In this document: piece by piece, positions 1 through 10,994 of the stretch | How the letters are laid out: each line of letters starts with the position of its first letter | How positions within the stretch are numbered: position 1 is the first letter of the stretch | From: Oscillospiraceae bacterium | GTDB lineage: Bacteria; Bacillota; Clostridia; Oscillospirales; Oscillospiraceae | Direction: 5' to 3' | NCBI GenBank assembly: GCA_009777235.1 | Contig: WRMH01000006.1 | Location: 51,897-115,896 of the forward strand | Length of the DNA: 64,000 nt | The notes under the pieces: model-generated | Told to the model about the DNA's origin: nothing | Seen by the model: only the letters and a program-made list of their open reading frames with translations | Database searches by the model: none | Translations under genes and position numbers: made by a program

Positions 1-2407
1 TGATTTTGCCGCTGATGGTCTTTGGGAGACTGTCGCGAAATACCACTATGCGCGGATATTTGTATGGCGCGGTGTGCTTTTTCACATAATCTTGAATCTC
101 GCGTTTGAGCTCTTCGGATGGTTCTTTGTCTTTTGTCAGCACAATGCTCGCCTTGACGATTTGACCGCGTGTTTCGTCCGGCTCCGGTGAAACGGCGCAC
201 TCTAAAACGTACGGCAGCTCCATTATAACGCTCTCGACCTCAAACGGGCCAATGCGATAGCCTGAAGATTTGATTAGGTCGTCAACCCGTCCCACAAAGA
301 ACATATAACCGTTTTCGTCATACCACGCCGTGTCGCCCGTGTGGTATGCCCCGTCGTACCACGCGGCTTTTGTCTGCTCTTCCCCTCTGTAATAGAAGCT
401 AAACAGGCCGCAGGGGATATTTTTGTCGGTGAGTATCACGATTTCACCCACTTCGCCGGGTCCTACCCTGTTTCCGTCGGCGTCCATGAGCGCGATGTCG
501 TAGAGCGGGCTTGCCTTGCCCATAGAACCCACTTTTGGCGGCATACCGACAAGGTTTGCTATCATGAGCGTTGATTCTGTTTGACCAAAGCCCTCCATAA
601 TCGAAAGACCCGTGGCTTCCTTAAAACGGTTAAAGACTTCGGGATTGAGCGCTTCACCCGCCGTGGTGAGGTGTTTTAACCCGGATAAGTCGTATCTCGA
701 CAAATCCTCGCGAATGAGAAAGCGGTACATGGTCGGCGGTGCGCAAAACGTCGTAACGCCGTATTCGGCAAACATCGGCAGTATCTCAAGCTGGTCGAAG
801 CGGTCAAAGTCATAGCAGAAAATACCCGCCTCGCAGAGCCATTGGCCGTAGAGCATACCCCAAACGGACTTGCCCCAGCCTGTGTCCGAAATCGTGTAGT
901 GAATACCGTCCGGGTCAACATTATGCCAGTATTTTGCCGTGATGAAGTGACCGAGCGCGTATGTGTACGAATGTGCGGCGATTTTGGGGTAGCCTGTGGT
1001 GCCGGATGTAAAATACATGAGCATAAGGTCGTCGCCGCACGGGGCGTCCTCTTCACGCGGGAAAAAGCTGCGGAAACGCTCGCATTGCTTGTCGTAATCG
1101 AGCCAGCTATCGAGAGAGCAGTCCGCGCCGCCGGGGTCGCTTGCGCCCGCGGGGCTTTTTGCGTAGCTCTTGTTTATCATTATTTTTATGGCAACGGCGG
1201 GGCAGTTTGCGATAGCTTTATCTGCTTCAAAAGGCGCGTGTGACTGGCCTGTGCAAATTATCGCCGTAATACCCGCCGCTTCAAAGCGATATTCATAATC
1301 TTTTTGCACGAGCTGGTCTGTGGCGGGGATGGCAATCGCTCCGATTTTATGCAGCGCGGTGATTATCGGCCAAAACTGATAATTGCGTTTGAGTACCAGC
1401 ATGACGCGGTCGCCCCGCTTTATGCCAAGGCTTGTGAAATAGTTTGCGGCTCTTGAGGATTGGCGCGAGATGTCGGCAAATGTGAACTTACGCACTGTTT
1501 TTTCACGGTCGAGATGTACCATAGCAACTTTATCCGGCACTTTCGCGGCAAGGGCATCAACGACATCAAATGAGAAATTAAATTCGTCCTGATCTTTGAA
1601 CGAAATGGAAGTAAGCACACCGTCGGCATCCTCTATGGGATAGCAGAAGTTTTCATAGACGCGTTTATCTTTTGGCGTCTCGGGCTTCTTTTCCGCGCGG
1701 GCGGCAGCGTCTTTTGCTTTCTTTGCCGCGCGTTTTTCCGCCACCTTGGAGTCTGTCCATACTTTTTTGCCGCCGTGTGTAACAAAATCGCCGTCTATCG
1801 CTCCAATATCCTGCGCGTCAGCGTGTTCTGCAAGGACGACCGCGCAAAAAACGCAGTCTTTACCGCCCACGGCAATCATTCCGTGAGGCGTTGTGCTGTC
1901 AAAATAAATACTGTCGCCCTCGGAGAGTATCTCTATATGCTCGCCGATTTGCACCTTGAGCTGACCTGAATAAATAATGTTAAATTCCTGACCGCTGTGC
2001 GTAACAAGCGGTATAGGCTCGTTTTGCTGGGCATCGGAATAATTATACGTGACCCAGTAGGGTTCTGCGATCTTGCCGCGAAAACGCGGTGCCAAGTCGC
2101 GTACCTCAATGTTTTGCTCTTTTGACGTGACCCGTCCCGCGCCTCGGCGCGTTATCGCGTATGAGGTAAGGAGCGCTCCGGTTTGGCCCTCAAGCAAGTC
2201 ACTTAGCTCAACGCCAAAGAGCAGCGCCGAGTTGTGAATGAAGGAAAACGGCAGGTCTACCGATCCCGACTCGTATTTCTTGTACTGCTGCACGGAAATA
2301 CCCATTTTTTCCGCCATTTGAGCGGCGGTAAATCCGCTGACCTCGCGCAGCTCGCGCACGCGCAGCGCGACATCATAGATAGCTGTGCTCGTTTTGGTTG
2401 TTTGCAT
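1..2407 (-). CDS. XRE-cupin regulator fused to AMP-forming acyl-CoA synthetase (3' end outside window)
   Basis: I translated this by hand because the frame has no stop in the window and is therefore absent from the ORF track. It starts at ATG 2405-2407, with GGAGG on the minus strand about 12 bases upstream. Roughly residues 8-70 form a helix-turn-helix of the XRE type (AAQMAEKMGISVQQYKKYE). Residues 110-190 form a cupin barrel ending in a 'DSTTPHGM' motif, then comes a Lys/Ala-rich linker. From about residue 260 it is an acyl-adenylate synthetase with the ATP loop TSGTTGYPK, a GFGQTE motif, a TGD motif and the A10 lysine motif PKTISGKI at the window edge, so only a few residues are missing. 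Known medium-chain acyl-CoA synthetases activate fatty or aryl acids with ATP and CoA. The fused sensor suggests regulation by the ligand or product, which is inference. It is the first gene left of the glycan cluster. Confidence 0.9.
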   Translation of the reverse strand, partial: MQTTKTSTAIYDVALRVRELREVSGFTAAQMAEKMGISVQQYKKYESGSVDLPFSFIHNSALLFGVELSDLLEGQTGALLTSYAITRRGAGRVTSKEQNIEVRDLAPRFRGKIAEPYWVTYNYSDAQQNEPIPLVTHSGQEFNIIYSGQLKVQIGEHIEILSEGDSIYFDSTTPHGMIAVGGKDCVFCAVVLAEHADAQDIGAIDGDFVTHGGKKVWTDSKVAEKRAAKKAKDAAARAEKKPETPKDKRVYENFCYPIEDADGVLTSISFKDQDEFNFSFDVVDALAAKVPDKVAMVHLDREKTVRKFTFADISRQSSRAANYFTSLGIKRGDRVMLVLKRNYQFWPIITALHKIGAIAIPATDQLVQKDYEYRFEAAGITAIICTGQSHAPFEADKAIANCPAVAIKIMINKSYAKSPAGASDPGGADCSLDSWLDYDKQCERFRSFFPREEDAPCGDDLMLMYFTSGTTGYPKIAAHSYTYALGHFITAKYWHNVDPDGIHYTISDTGWGKSVWGMLYGQWLCEAGIFCYDFDRFDQLEILPMFAEYGVTTFCAPPTMYRFLIREDLSRYDLSGLKHLTTAGEALNPEVFNRFKEATGLSIMEGFGQTESTLMIANLVGMPPKVGSMGKASPLYDIALMDADGNRVGPGEVGEIVILTDKNIPCGLFSFYYRGEEQTKAAWYDGAYHTGDTAWYDENGYMFFVGRVDDLIKSSGYRIGPFEVESVIMELPYVLECAVSPEPDETRGQIVKASIVLTKDKEPSEELKREIQDYVKKHTAPYKYPRIVVFRDSLPKTISGKI

Positions 2408-2414
2408 ATTTTTC

Positions 2415-3458
2415 TTATTCCTCCGTTTGATTATTTCGATAATATTTTAGCGTGTCCTCAAGAGTTTGTTTTAGAGTGTATGCCCGTGACCAGCCCGTGT
2501 CCCGTATAAGTTTGGCGTTGTCGCATATGAGTATCGGGGTGTCTGACGGGCGCATACGGCTCTCATCTTGCTTTATGTTAATCTTTGCGCGAGTCATTGT
2601 GAGCAGCATATCGAGTATCTCTTTGCCGCTGCAGCCTGTGCCGCTTCCCACATTATACACCTGCGCGGATATGCCCTTTTCGGCGATTAGGCGATAGGCC
2701 CTTGCAATGTCCCGCACGTCCGTATAGTCGCGCACGCTCTCTAAGTTGCCCACCGTGAGCGTGTTTGCCTTTCCCCGTTCGATTTTTGCTATAGCGTCGC
2801 AAAAATCAGGAATAATGAAGCCCGTTTTTTGACCGGGTCCGCTATGGTTAAATGAACGCGTATAGCAAACGTCAAGGTTATAAATTTTCGCAAATTGCGC
2901 CGACGCCGCTTCCCCGATAAACTTAGAGATAGCGTATGGGTTTTGCGGATTTGGCTGCCGCTTCTCATCTATGGGCTTTGTCACGCCCGTCGCTCCATAT
3001 TCGTCGGCTGACCCAATCATCACGACGCGGGGACGGGGCGCGGGATTTTGTGAAGTATGCCGGTGTGACGCGGCTTTTTGCATATGATGTATGCCTCCGA
3101 GCACGTTTACCGCTCCCAGTATGTTTAATTTTGCCGTCAACTCGGGTATCTCCCATGAGCGGCGTACATCCGCCTGCCCCGCAAGATGAAACACAATATC
3201 AGGCTCTGTGCGGCCAATAAAATCCCGGACGGCTTCGGTGTCCAAAATGTCTATAATCTCTGTGCGGTTATCATGGTCTTTGCCGCAGGCGGCGCAAGTT
3301 TTATCCGCCTCACTTTGCAAGCTGCCCGATATGTCCATGCCAAATACTTCATATCCATACAGACACAGCTCTTTGCACAGATGTCTGCCGACAAATCCCA
3401 TACTTCCGGTGATAAGCGCTTTCGGTTTAGTTTTTTTTAGTTGGCGGGCTATTGACAT
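2415..3458 (-). CDS. rmd: GDP-4-dehydro-6-deoxy-D-mannose reductase-like SDR
   Basis: This is a 347-residue short-chain dehydrogenase of the extended epimerase class. It has an N-terminal NAD(P) loop (TGSMGFVG, residues 17-24) and a YAISK catalytic Tyr/Lys motif near residue 177. Family enzymes reduce GDP-4-keto-6-deoxymannose to GDP-D-rhamnose. The assignment rests mainly on its place next to gmd on the same strand, as in A-band and S-layer glycan clusters. A generic NDP-sugar epimerase is the alternative. A dispersed repeat separates it from gmd, so the two may not share one transcript. Confidence 0.75.
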   Translation of the reverse strand: MSIARQLKKTKPKALITGSMGFVGRHLCKELCLYGYEVFGMDISGSLQSEADKTCAACGKDHDNRTEIIDILDTEAVRDFIGRTEPDIVFHLAGQADVRRSWEIPELTAKLNILGAVNVLGGIHHMQKAASHRHTSQNPAPRPRVVMIGSADEYGATGVTKPIDEKRQPNPQNPYAISKFIGEAASAQFAKIYNLDVCYTRSFNHSGPGQKTGFIIPDFCDAIAKIERGKANTLTVGNLESVRDYTDVRDIARAYRLIAEKGISAQVYNVGSGTGCSGKEILDMLLTMTRAKINIKQDESRMRPSDTPILICDNAKLIRDTGWSRAYTLKQTLEDTLKYYRNNQTEE

Positions 3459-3482
3459 TTACTACTTTCCTTGCTTCTTATT

Positions 3483-3620
3483 TTTAACAAAATCATAAGT
3501 CCCTGCTTCTATTCCTGCGCTGTCATAAAATCATTCCTCCCCGATCAATTGCGTCCATCCGTGCGCAAACGATCGGACGCTCCGCATCCATGCTTCGCTC
3601 TCGGAATGATGTTTATGACC
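3483..3620. repeat. Dispersed intergenic repeat, copy 1 (MITE/REP-like, inverted ends)
   Basis: This is a non-coding element of about 138 bp between rmd and gmd, nearly identical to copy 2. Its inner 100 bp (3521-3620) is bounded by imperfect inverted repeats: TGTCATAAAATCATTCC on the left, and the complement of GGAATGATGTTTATGACC on the right. Its centre carries GCGTCC/GGACGC pairing potential. The left 38 bp starts with TTTAACAAAATCATAA. No open frame of note lies inside. Confidence 0.85.
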
Positions 3621-3632
3621 CCCGCTTTTCGG

Positions 3633-5830
<2,198 letters not shown>

Positions 5831-5869
5831 AAAAATTACCCCTCTCTATCAACGCATAATTCACAATTG

Positions 5870-6008
5870 TTTAACAAAATCATAAGTTTCTCGCCTCTAT
5901 TCCTTCGCTGTCATAAAATCATTCCTCCCCGATCAGTTGCGTCCATCCATGCGCAAACGATCGGACGCTCCGCATCCATGCTCCGCTCTCGGAATGAATT
6001 TTATGACA
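5870..6008. repeat. Dispersed intergenic repeat, copy 2
   Basis: This copy is nearly identical to copy 1 over its full 139 bp and is in the same orientation. Its right terminal repeat overlaps the last codons of the exporter ATPase gene at 6001-6795 and supplies that gene's TAA stop. The core CGCAAACGATCGGACGCTCC is shared by all three copies. Confidence 0.85.
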
Positions 6009-6795
6009 GCTTTGCCTGTGAGTCGTCAGCACCGGCCTCCAAACCGGCGCATACCCCCGGGTCGCCATAGACCGCGACGACGTCTTTCATATCGCCGCCG
6101 CATATCACTTTTCCTCTTTCGAGCAAAATGGCGCGTGAGCACATTCTCTTTATAAGTTCAATATCATGCGTAACCATCAAAGCTGTAGTGCCGCCGCTGA
6201 TCATGCCCTCAATGCGCTCTATGCACTTTGCCATAAATTTATAGTCGCCGACGCCCAATATCTCATCAACTATCAAGATGTCGGGCTTTACGCTCGTTGC
6301 CACGGCAAAACCCAGCCGCGCCACCATGCCCGATGAAAAGTTTTTTAGCGCGACGTCCTCAAACTCCCATAGCTCGGCAAAGTCAATGATTTCATCATAT
6401 TTTTGCGCCATATATTTCTTTGAGTGTCCGTACATAGCGCCGTTCATGTATATATTTTCGCGGGCGGAAACCTCCACGTCAAAACCGGCTCCAAGCTCTA
6501 AGAGCGGGGAAATCTCGCCTCTCACCGTAATAGAGCCGGACGTTGGCTTAAATACGCCGGCGATGAGCTTTAGCAAGGTTGATTTGCCCGCGCCGTTGAG
6601 CCCCATTATGCCAAAAACCTCTCCCCTTTTCACGTCAAAACTAATATCGCGCAGCGCCCAGAACTTTTCGTAAAAAAGCTGCCGTTTGAGGCTTTTTACT
6701 ATATATTCTTTTAGCCCCGAGACTTTGTCCTTGCTCAGGTTAAACATCATAGAGACGTTTTTTACTTCAATTGCCGATTTTTCTAAAATTTCCAT
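6001..6795 (-). CDS. Polysaccharide ABC exporter ATP-binding protein (Wzt/TagH type)
   Basis: This 264-residue ABC ATPase has a Walker A loop GLNGAGKST, a signature NFSSGM, and a Walker B ILIVDEIL. The architecture is the short Wzt/KpsT/TagH type without the C-terminal carbohydrate-binding domain found in some O-antigen exporters. It should couple ATP hydrolysis to export of a lipid-linked glycan through the permease encoded 85 bases upstream at 6881-7966. The C-terminal residues and stop fall in a dispersed repeat, so the natural C-terminus may have been altered by its insertion. Confidence 0.9.
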   Translation of the reverse strand: MEILEKSAIEVKNVSMMFNLSKDKVSGLKEYIVKSLKRQLFYEKFWALRDISFDVKRGEVFGIMGLNGAGKSTLLKLIAGVFKPTSGSITVRGEISPLLELGAGFDVEVSARENIYMNGAMYGHSKKYMAQKYDEIIDFAELWEFEDVALKNFSSGMVARLGFAVATSVKPDILIVDEILGVGDYKFMAKCIERIEGMISGGTTALMVTHDIELIKRMCSRAILLERGKVICGGDMKDVVAVYGDPGVCAGLEAGADDSQAKLS

Positions 6796-6880
6796 ACTAA
6801 AAATCTTTCTGAGGCTTTTGTGGTGTTTTTAATCTTTGGCTAATTTTTGACAGGCTTTGGCTTTGCCGCAGGAGGAGCAT

Positions 6881-7966
6881 TTATAAATATAAAATGTACC
6901 TGTCCTGTTTTCGCATAAAGGTATACGCGCCGACCGAGAGCGATACTAAGGAAAATGATATACATACCATGTTTGCCCATAAGTCAGGAATAGTTCCCCA
7001 TAGAGCGAGGTTACGGAAGTATGTGACAAAATGGTAAAGCGGGTTGAATCCATATAGAGGTACGAGCCACGGGGGCAATATATCCATCGGGTACATGATC
7101 GGCGTCAAAAACATCCAGAGTGTCAAAAACACGCCGTACAAATATGTGAGATCGCGGAAAAACACCGCCATAGACGACATGAACATAGCCACCCCGAGCG
7201 TAAACACAAACAGATATATCATCGGGATGGGAAACAGTAGCATCGTCCACTGAAATTCGACGCCCGTAAAAACAAAGACTATCAAAAAGGCTATAAACGA
7301 AAAACCCAGATTGACAAGCGACGATATTACCCGAGACGCGGGGAAAACATACTTTGGGACATAGATTTTTTTTATGACGCCTTCGCTTTGGATAATGGAA
7401 CTCATAGCAAGCGTGGTAGCTTCATTTAAAAAGTTGTACATGATTATACCGCTCAGGTAATATACCGGAAAGTTTTCGATTTGAACCCTAAAAAGATAGG
7501 AAAAAACCGCGGTCATGATAAGCATGGTGAGCAGCGGGTTTAGCACTGACCACAGCACTCCGAGTATGCTCTTGCGGTATCGCGATACAAAGTCGCGCTT
7601 GACTAAAAGTATCAAATATTGTTTGTATCTGTTGAATGTAAATATTTGTGCCTTGACGTATTTTCGCTTAAATATAAGCAGCAAGAAGGCGATCGTACCG
7701 ATAGCTGCCGCCACCGCCAAAAACGCGATTTTTGAGGAAAAAAGCGCGAAAGCTGTAAGCTTTTCTATGATGGTCTGAGGGGCGCCGGTGCTTTGAGCGT
7801 CAGTGTAATCGGGGCTTTGCGGGTCTGCGGGGTCTTGAGCGGCGGTTTTGGCGTCGTCACCCCGTCGGTCGCCGATAATGCTTTCCGGCAGCATTGAAAA
7901 TGCCAAAAAGTAAGCGGCAGTCAGTATGATTGCAAAGAGCGCAACTCGTTTTTTTGTCAGCATCAT
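6881..7966 (-). CDS. Polysaccharide ABC exporter permease (Wzm/TagG type) with N-terminal extension
   Basis: This is a 361-residue ABC-2 type permease. Residues about 105-361 match the Wzm/TagG core, with an amphipathic entry segment (LLVKRDFVSRYRKS) followed by six hydrophobic segments. Residues 1-104 are extra. They hold a first membrane segment (about 8-26), an acidic Asp/Ala/Pro-rich stretch, and a second segment (about 76-97). Ordinary family members are about 260-270 residues, so the extension is unusual. AGGGGC lies upstream of the ATG pair. It forms the exporter with the ATPase downstream and lies 11 bases from the small membrane protein upstream. Confidence 0.88.
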   Translation of the reverse strand: MMLTKKRVALFAIILTAAYFLAFSMLPESIIGDRRGDDAKTAAQDPADPQSPDYTDAQSTGAPQTIIEKLTAFALFSSKIAFLAVAAAIGTIAFLLLIFKRKYVKAQIFTFNRYKQYLILLVKRDFVSRYRKSILGVLWSVLNPLLTMLIMTAVFSYLFRVQIENFPVYYLSGIIMYNFLNEATTLAMSSIIQSEGVIKKIYVPKYVFPASRVISSLVNLGFSFIAFLIVFVFTGVEFQWTMLLFPIPMIYLFVFTLGVAMFMSSMAVFFRDLTYLYGVFLTLWMFLTPIMYPMDILPPWLVPLYGFNPLYHFVTYFRNLALWGTIPDLWANMVCISFSLVSLSVGAYTFMRKQDRYILYL

Positions 7967-7977
7967 CAGTTTTGCCC

Positions 7978-8379
7978 CTATTTGTCGTCGCTCGTGGTGT
8001 TTTCGGCGTCATCTGCGGCGTCCTCTCCGTCAGCCTCGCCGTCAGCCTCGTCATCGGAGCTTCCGATACGCGAAATGCCGCTCACTTTGACAAGGCTAAG
8101 TACATAGGCAAGCACGATTGCCGCCACAAGCGTAATCAGCATATATTGAGCGATAAACGCGATGGTGTTCAGACTCGAATTGCCCGTCAAAGTCCAGTCG
8201 GCAAACTCCCAGCCCCGCGCCCAAAAAATGGCGTGCGCGACCGCTATGATAAGAAACGCAAAAACAATCAGCAGCTCTATGCGTTTTCTCAAAATCAGTT
8301 CATATCCTTTAAACCTTTCGTAGAAAAGTACGGCTATGAGCGCCGGGGCAAGAAAAACAATCGGTATCAATATAAACAT
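7978..8379 (-). CDS. Small membrane protein with acidic tail, unknown function
   Basis: I do not recognise a family. I set the start at ATG 8377-8379 (MFILIPIVF) because AGGAG lies 9 bases upstream, which trims 23 residues from the track ORF and gives 133 residues. There are three hydrophobic segments (about 1-20, 34-52 and 73-96), then a C-terminal tail of about 30 residues made almost wholly of Asp, Glu, Ala, Gly and Ser. It lies tightly between the arylsulfotransferase-like gene and the exporter permease on the same strand, so a role at the export complex is plausible but unproven. Confidence 0.7.
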   Translation of the reverse strand: MFILIPIVFLAPALIAVLFYERFKGYELILRKRIELLIVFAFLIIAVAHAIFWARGWEFADWTLTGNSSLNTIAFIAQYMLITLVAAIVLAYVLSLVKVSGISRIGSSDDEADGEADGEDAADDAENTTSDDK

Positions 8380-8467
8380 ATATTTGTCTCCTCTAAAATA
8401 GCAGTCTTTTTGCGGTCTTTCCCGGACAGCGGCCGCCTGCGCCGTCAATCGGCGTCAGCGGTCTGCG

Positions 8468-9352
8468 CTAATCGTCAGCATACATTGGCCTTTGCGTTAT
8501 TTGATGTTCGTCGAGACCGCCGTATTTCATGGCCGCACTTATAGTCTCGGCGCTTATGATTTTGCCGAGCATATTCACCTCGAGCGCCAAAACCTCATTT
8601 GCCTGCGACGTTCCCATCACAATAAACATATTTCCATTGTCCAAATATTTTGTCGGATAATTCAGCGACAGATCATCATAATACCATCTATAGTCACCGT
8701 TCGCGTCAAAAGCCGTCTTTTTTACATGCGTAAAGTAAAATTTCGTCGTCTCCGGCGATTGGCCTGATGGCTCTCCGCTGTCTTTTTCGGAGCTTTGCGG
8801 CACTAAGTTATTTAAAATGTCATCCGGCATGGGCTGGGTCTCTATCAGGAAGAGTGCGCTTGTTTCCGCGCCGCCGCGCTCTTTTGCGGTTATTTCGACT
8901 ATGTTTTTAGCTCCGGGATAAAGCCCGTATACGGGCAGGATATGCCTGTTGTTATAGCCCTTGAACGTGTGAAAGATGGTCGCTTCCTGCGTTTTTGATA
9001 TGATTTTTACGGACACCTGCGCCGGTTCTTTGGTATCGAATAAAACGAGCGCCGTAAGGGGCGATGTGTCGTATGGATTTAGCGATACTATCGGGTTTTC
9101 CAAGTTATGCTCATCTGTGTCAAGTTTTGAGAGCAGCCAATCGTCTGTCTCTTCTTGCCTTTGCATTTGACCGTATATTACGTCAATGAGCGGCGCGGGG
9201 GGCGGTATCGGTTCCGGGGCGGGCGGCGGTTCCGGTGCGTCCGATTCCGGTGAACCGGACATTATGCTCGACACAAAGATAACTATCGCGGCAACAATGA
9301 TGATTGCGGCGAGGATCGCTTCCTGCTTTTTGTTCATTTCGAGCTTGATCAT
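8468..9352 (-). CDS. Membrane-anchored arylsulfotransferase N-domain-like protein, catalytic propeller missing
   Basis: The protein is 294 residues, with an N-terminal membrane anchor (about 10-30) and a Pro-rich stretch. Residues about 85-165 resemble the ASST N-terminal beta domain (NPYDTSPLTALVLF, then a HILPVYGLYPG motif). Residues 200-290 look like the first blade of the ASST propeller (DGNGDYRWYY-like, LDNGNMFIV). Full-length family members run to about 550-600 residues. This one stops at GLDEHQITQ, about where the catalytic-histidine region would begin. It may be a natural truncation product or a glycan-binding remnant. It precedes the small membrane protein and exporter genes. Confidence 0.65.
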   Translation of the reverse strand: MIKLEMNKKQEAILAAIIIVAAIVIFVSSIMSGSPESDAPEPPPAPEPIPPPAPLIDVIYGQMQRQEETDDWLLSKLDTDEHNLENPIVSLNPYDTSPLTALVLFDTKEPAQVSVKIISKTQEATIFHTFKGYNNRHILPVYGLYPGAKNIVEITAKERGGAETSALFLIETQPMPDDILNNLVPQSSEKDSGEPSGQSPETTKFYFTHVKKTAFDANGDYRWYYDDLSLNYPTKYLDNGNMFIVMGTSQANEVLALEVNMLGKIISAETISAAMKYGGLDEHQITQRPMYADD

Positions 9353-9508
9353 CGTAGGTAAATCCCTTCAAGTTTGCGCTCTCGAGATTGTACCATAGCC
9401 CGCGCAAAAATACAAGGCAGGAAAATCGAATGGACAAACAGCCTTTCGAGCGCAAGGGGTTGTGGTGTAACGACAAAACTTGCGACGGCACGGCGTGGAA
9501 TTTTTTTG

Positions 9509-9537
9509 TTGAGCAAATTCTAACTTTGCTGTATAGT
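9509..9537 (+). promoter_or_regulatory. Sigma-70-type promoter for murF
   Basis: TTGAGC (9509-9514) and TATAGT (9532-9537) are 17 bases apart, about 90 bases upstream of the murF start. A second TATAGT at 9544-9549 comes from a local repeat of CTGTATAGTAA. Confidence 0.55.
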
Positions 9538-9625
9538 AAGCTGTATAGTAAACACTAAGATCGTCTTGGGTTTTGGGCGTTGCGCCCGGACATATCAACA
9601 GACATATCAACCGGGGAGGGCTTTC

Positions 9626-10987
9626 ATGAAGCACCTGACGCCTCAAATAATCGCCGAAATAACAAAAGGGGAGTATGTGGGCTCTGAGAGCGGGCTAAAT
9701 GTCCGCGTTTTTGGCGCGTCGTATGACAGCCGCAATGTAAAGCCCGGCAACCTTTTTGTATGCGTAAAAGGCGCGCGCGCCGACGGCCACGCATATACGG
9801 AAAGCGCGTTTGAATCCGGCGCGGCTTGCTGCCTTGCCGAAGCTCATATTCCGGGTGCCAAAGGCCCGTATGTGCTTGTCAAGTCCACGCTTGAAGCGGT
9901 AAAAACAATCGCCGGGCATTATCGAAGCTCTTTTTCAATTCCCATAATAGGCATAACGGGCAGCGTCGGCAAAACGACAGCCAAAGAACTTACCGCGGCA
10001 GTACTGGGCGAAAAATTTCGCGTCCATAAAACCTATGGAAACCTCAATAACGAGCTTGGCGTCCCGCTGACGCTTCTGTCACTTGACGAGTGCCATGAGG
10101 CGGCGGTTATAGAGATGGGCATCAGCGAATTTGGCGAGATGAGCCGCCTGTCAAAAATGGTTCGTCCGGACATTTTCATAATAACGAAAATCGGGTACGC
10201 CCATCTTAAATCGCTCGGAGATTTGAGCGGCGTTCTGCGGGCAAAAAGTGAGGCTTTTAGTTTTATGAAACCTGACGGGATCGCGGTTTTAAACGGAGAC
10301 GACGAGCTTTTATGGAAATATGACCCCAAAATAAAAAAAATAACATTCGGTTTTGACTCGCGCAATGATTTTCGCGCGGAAAATGTCCGCTGCTCGGGCA
10401 CGGATTTTATATTATTTGATATAGCAAATAACACGGATCGCTTTGCCGCGAAAATCCCCGCATACGGCAACCATATGGCACATCTCGCATCGGCGGCCGC
10501 TGCCGTCGGTCAGATTCTCGGCGTGACACAAGACGGTATAAGGCGCGGCCTGTTGTCGTATGCTCCCGTCGGCGGCAGGGCAAACGTATCAGCCACAGGG
10601 TTTATAACGCTTATTGACGACTGCTACAACGCAAATCCGAATTCTGTCAAAGAAGCGCTCGAGTCTCTGTCCTCGTTCTCTGGCCGGCGCGTCGCGATTT
10701 TGGGCGATATGTTGGAGCTTGGCACGCGGTCAGACGAACTTCACGCTGAAATCGGAGCGTTTGCGGAGCGGCACAATATTGACAGCCTTATCTGCTGCGG
10801 CGATAAGGCAAAGCTGATATTTGACGGCTATATGGCTTCCGGCGGAAAAACAGCGCGGCATTTTCATCTCAAAGATGAGCTTATTTTGGATTTGCCGCAT
10901 CTTATAAGCAAAAACGACGCCGTGCTTGTCAAGGCTTCACGGGGTATGCTATTTGAGCATATAACAAGTGTTTTGCGCGAGATGTAG
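9626..10987 (+). CDS. murF: UDP-N-acetylmuramoyl-tripeptide--D-alanyl-D-alanine ligase
   Basis: MurF adds D-Ala-D-Ala to UDP-MurNAc-tripeptide with ATP in the cytosol, completing the peptidoglycan precursor. I use ATG 9626 (MKHLTPQI), preceded by GGGGAGGG, so the protein is 453 residues, a normal family length. The N-terminal substrate domain is followed by the ATP loop GITGSVGKTT (residues 109-118). Later motifs include NDD in the central domain and DDCYNANPNS near residue 330, which is typical of Mur ligases. It stands alone between glycan genes with its own promoter, rather than in a division/cell-wall operon. Confidence 0.95.
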   Translation: MKHLTPQIIAEITKGEYVGSESGLNVRVFGASYDSRNVKPGNLFVCVKGARADGHAYTESAFESGAACCLAEAHIPGAKGPYVLVKSTLEAVKTIAGHYRSSFSIPIIGITGSVGKTTAKELTAAVLGEKFRVHKTYGNLNNELGVPLTLLSLDECHEAAVIEMGISEFGEMSRLSKMVRPDIFIITKIGYAHLKSLGDLSGVLRAKSEAFSFMKPDGIAVLNGDDELLWKYDPKIKKITFGFDSRNDFRAENVRCSGTDFILFDIANNTDRFAAKIPAYGNHMAHLASAAAAVGQILGVTQDGIRRGLLSYAPVGGRANVSATGFITLIDDCYNANPNSVKEALESLSSFSGRRVAILGDMLELGTRSDELHAEIGAFAERHNIDSLICCGDKAKLIFDGYMASGGKTARHFHLKDELILDLPHLISKNDAVLVKASRGMLFEHITSVLREM

Positions 10988-10994
10988 CCCTCTT

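Noticed and set aside
341-2509. Several plus-strand frames (341-574, 612-815, 842-1243, 1775-1969, 2234-2509) and minus 676-1056, 1420-1629
   Set aside because: They are shadows of the minus-strand XRE-cupin-acyl-CoA synthetase gene, which reads continuously through the region.
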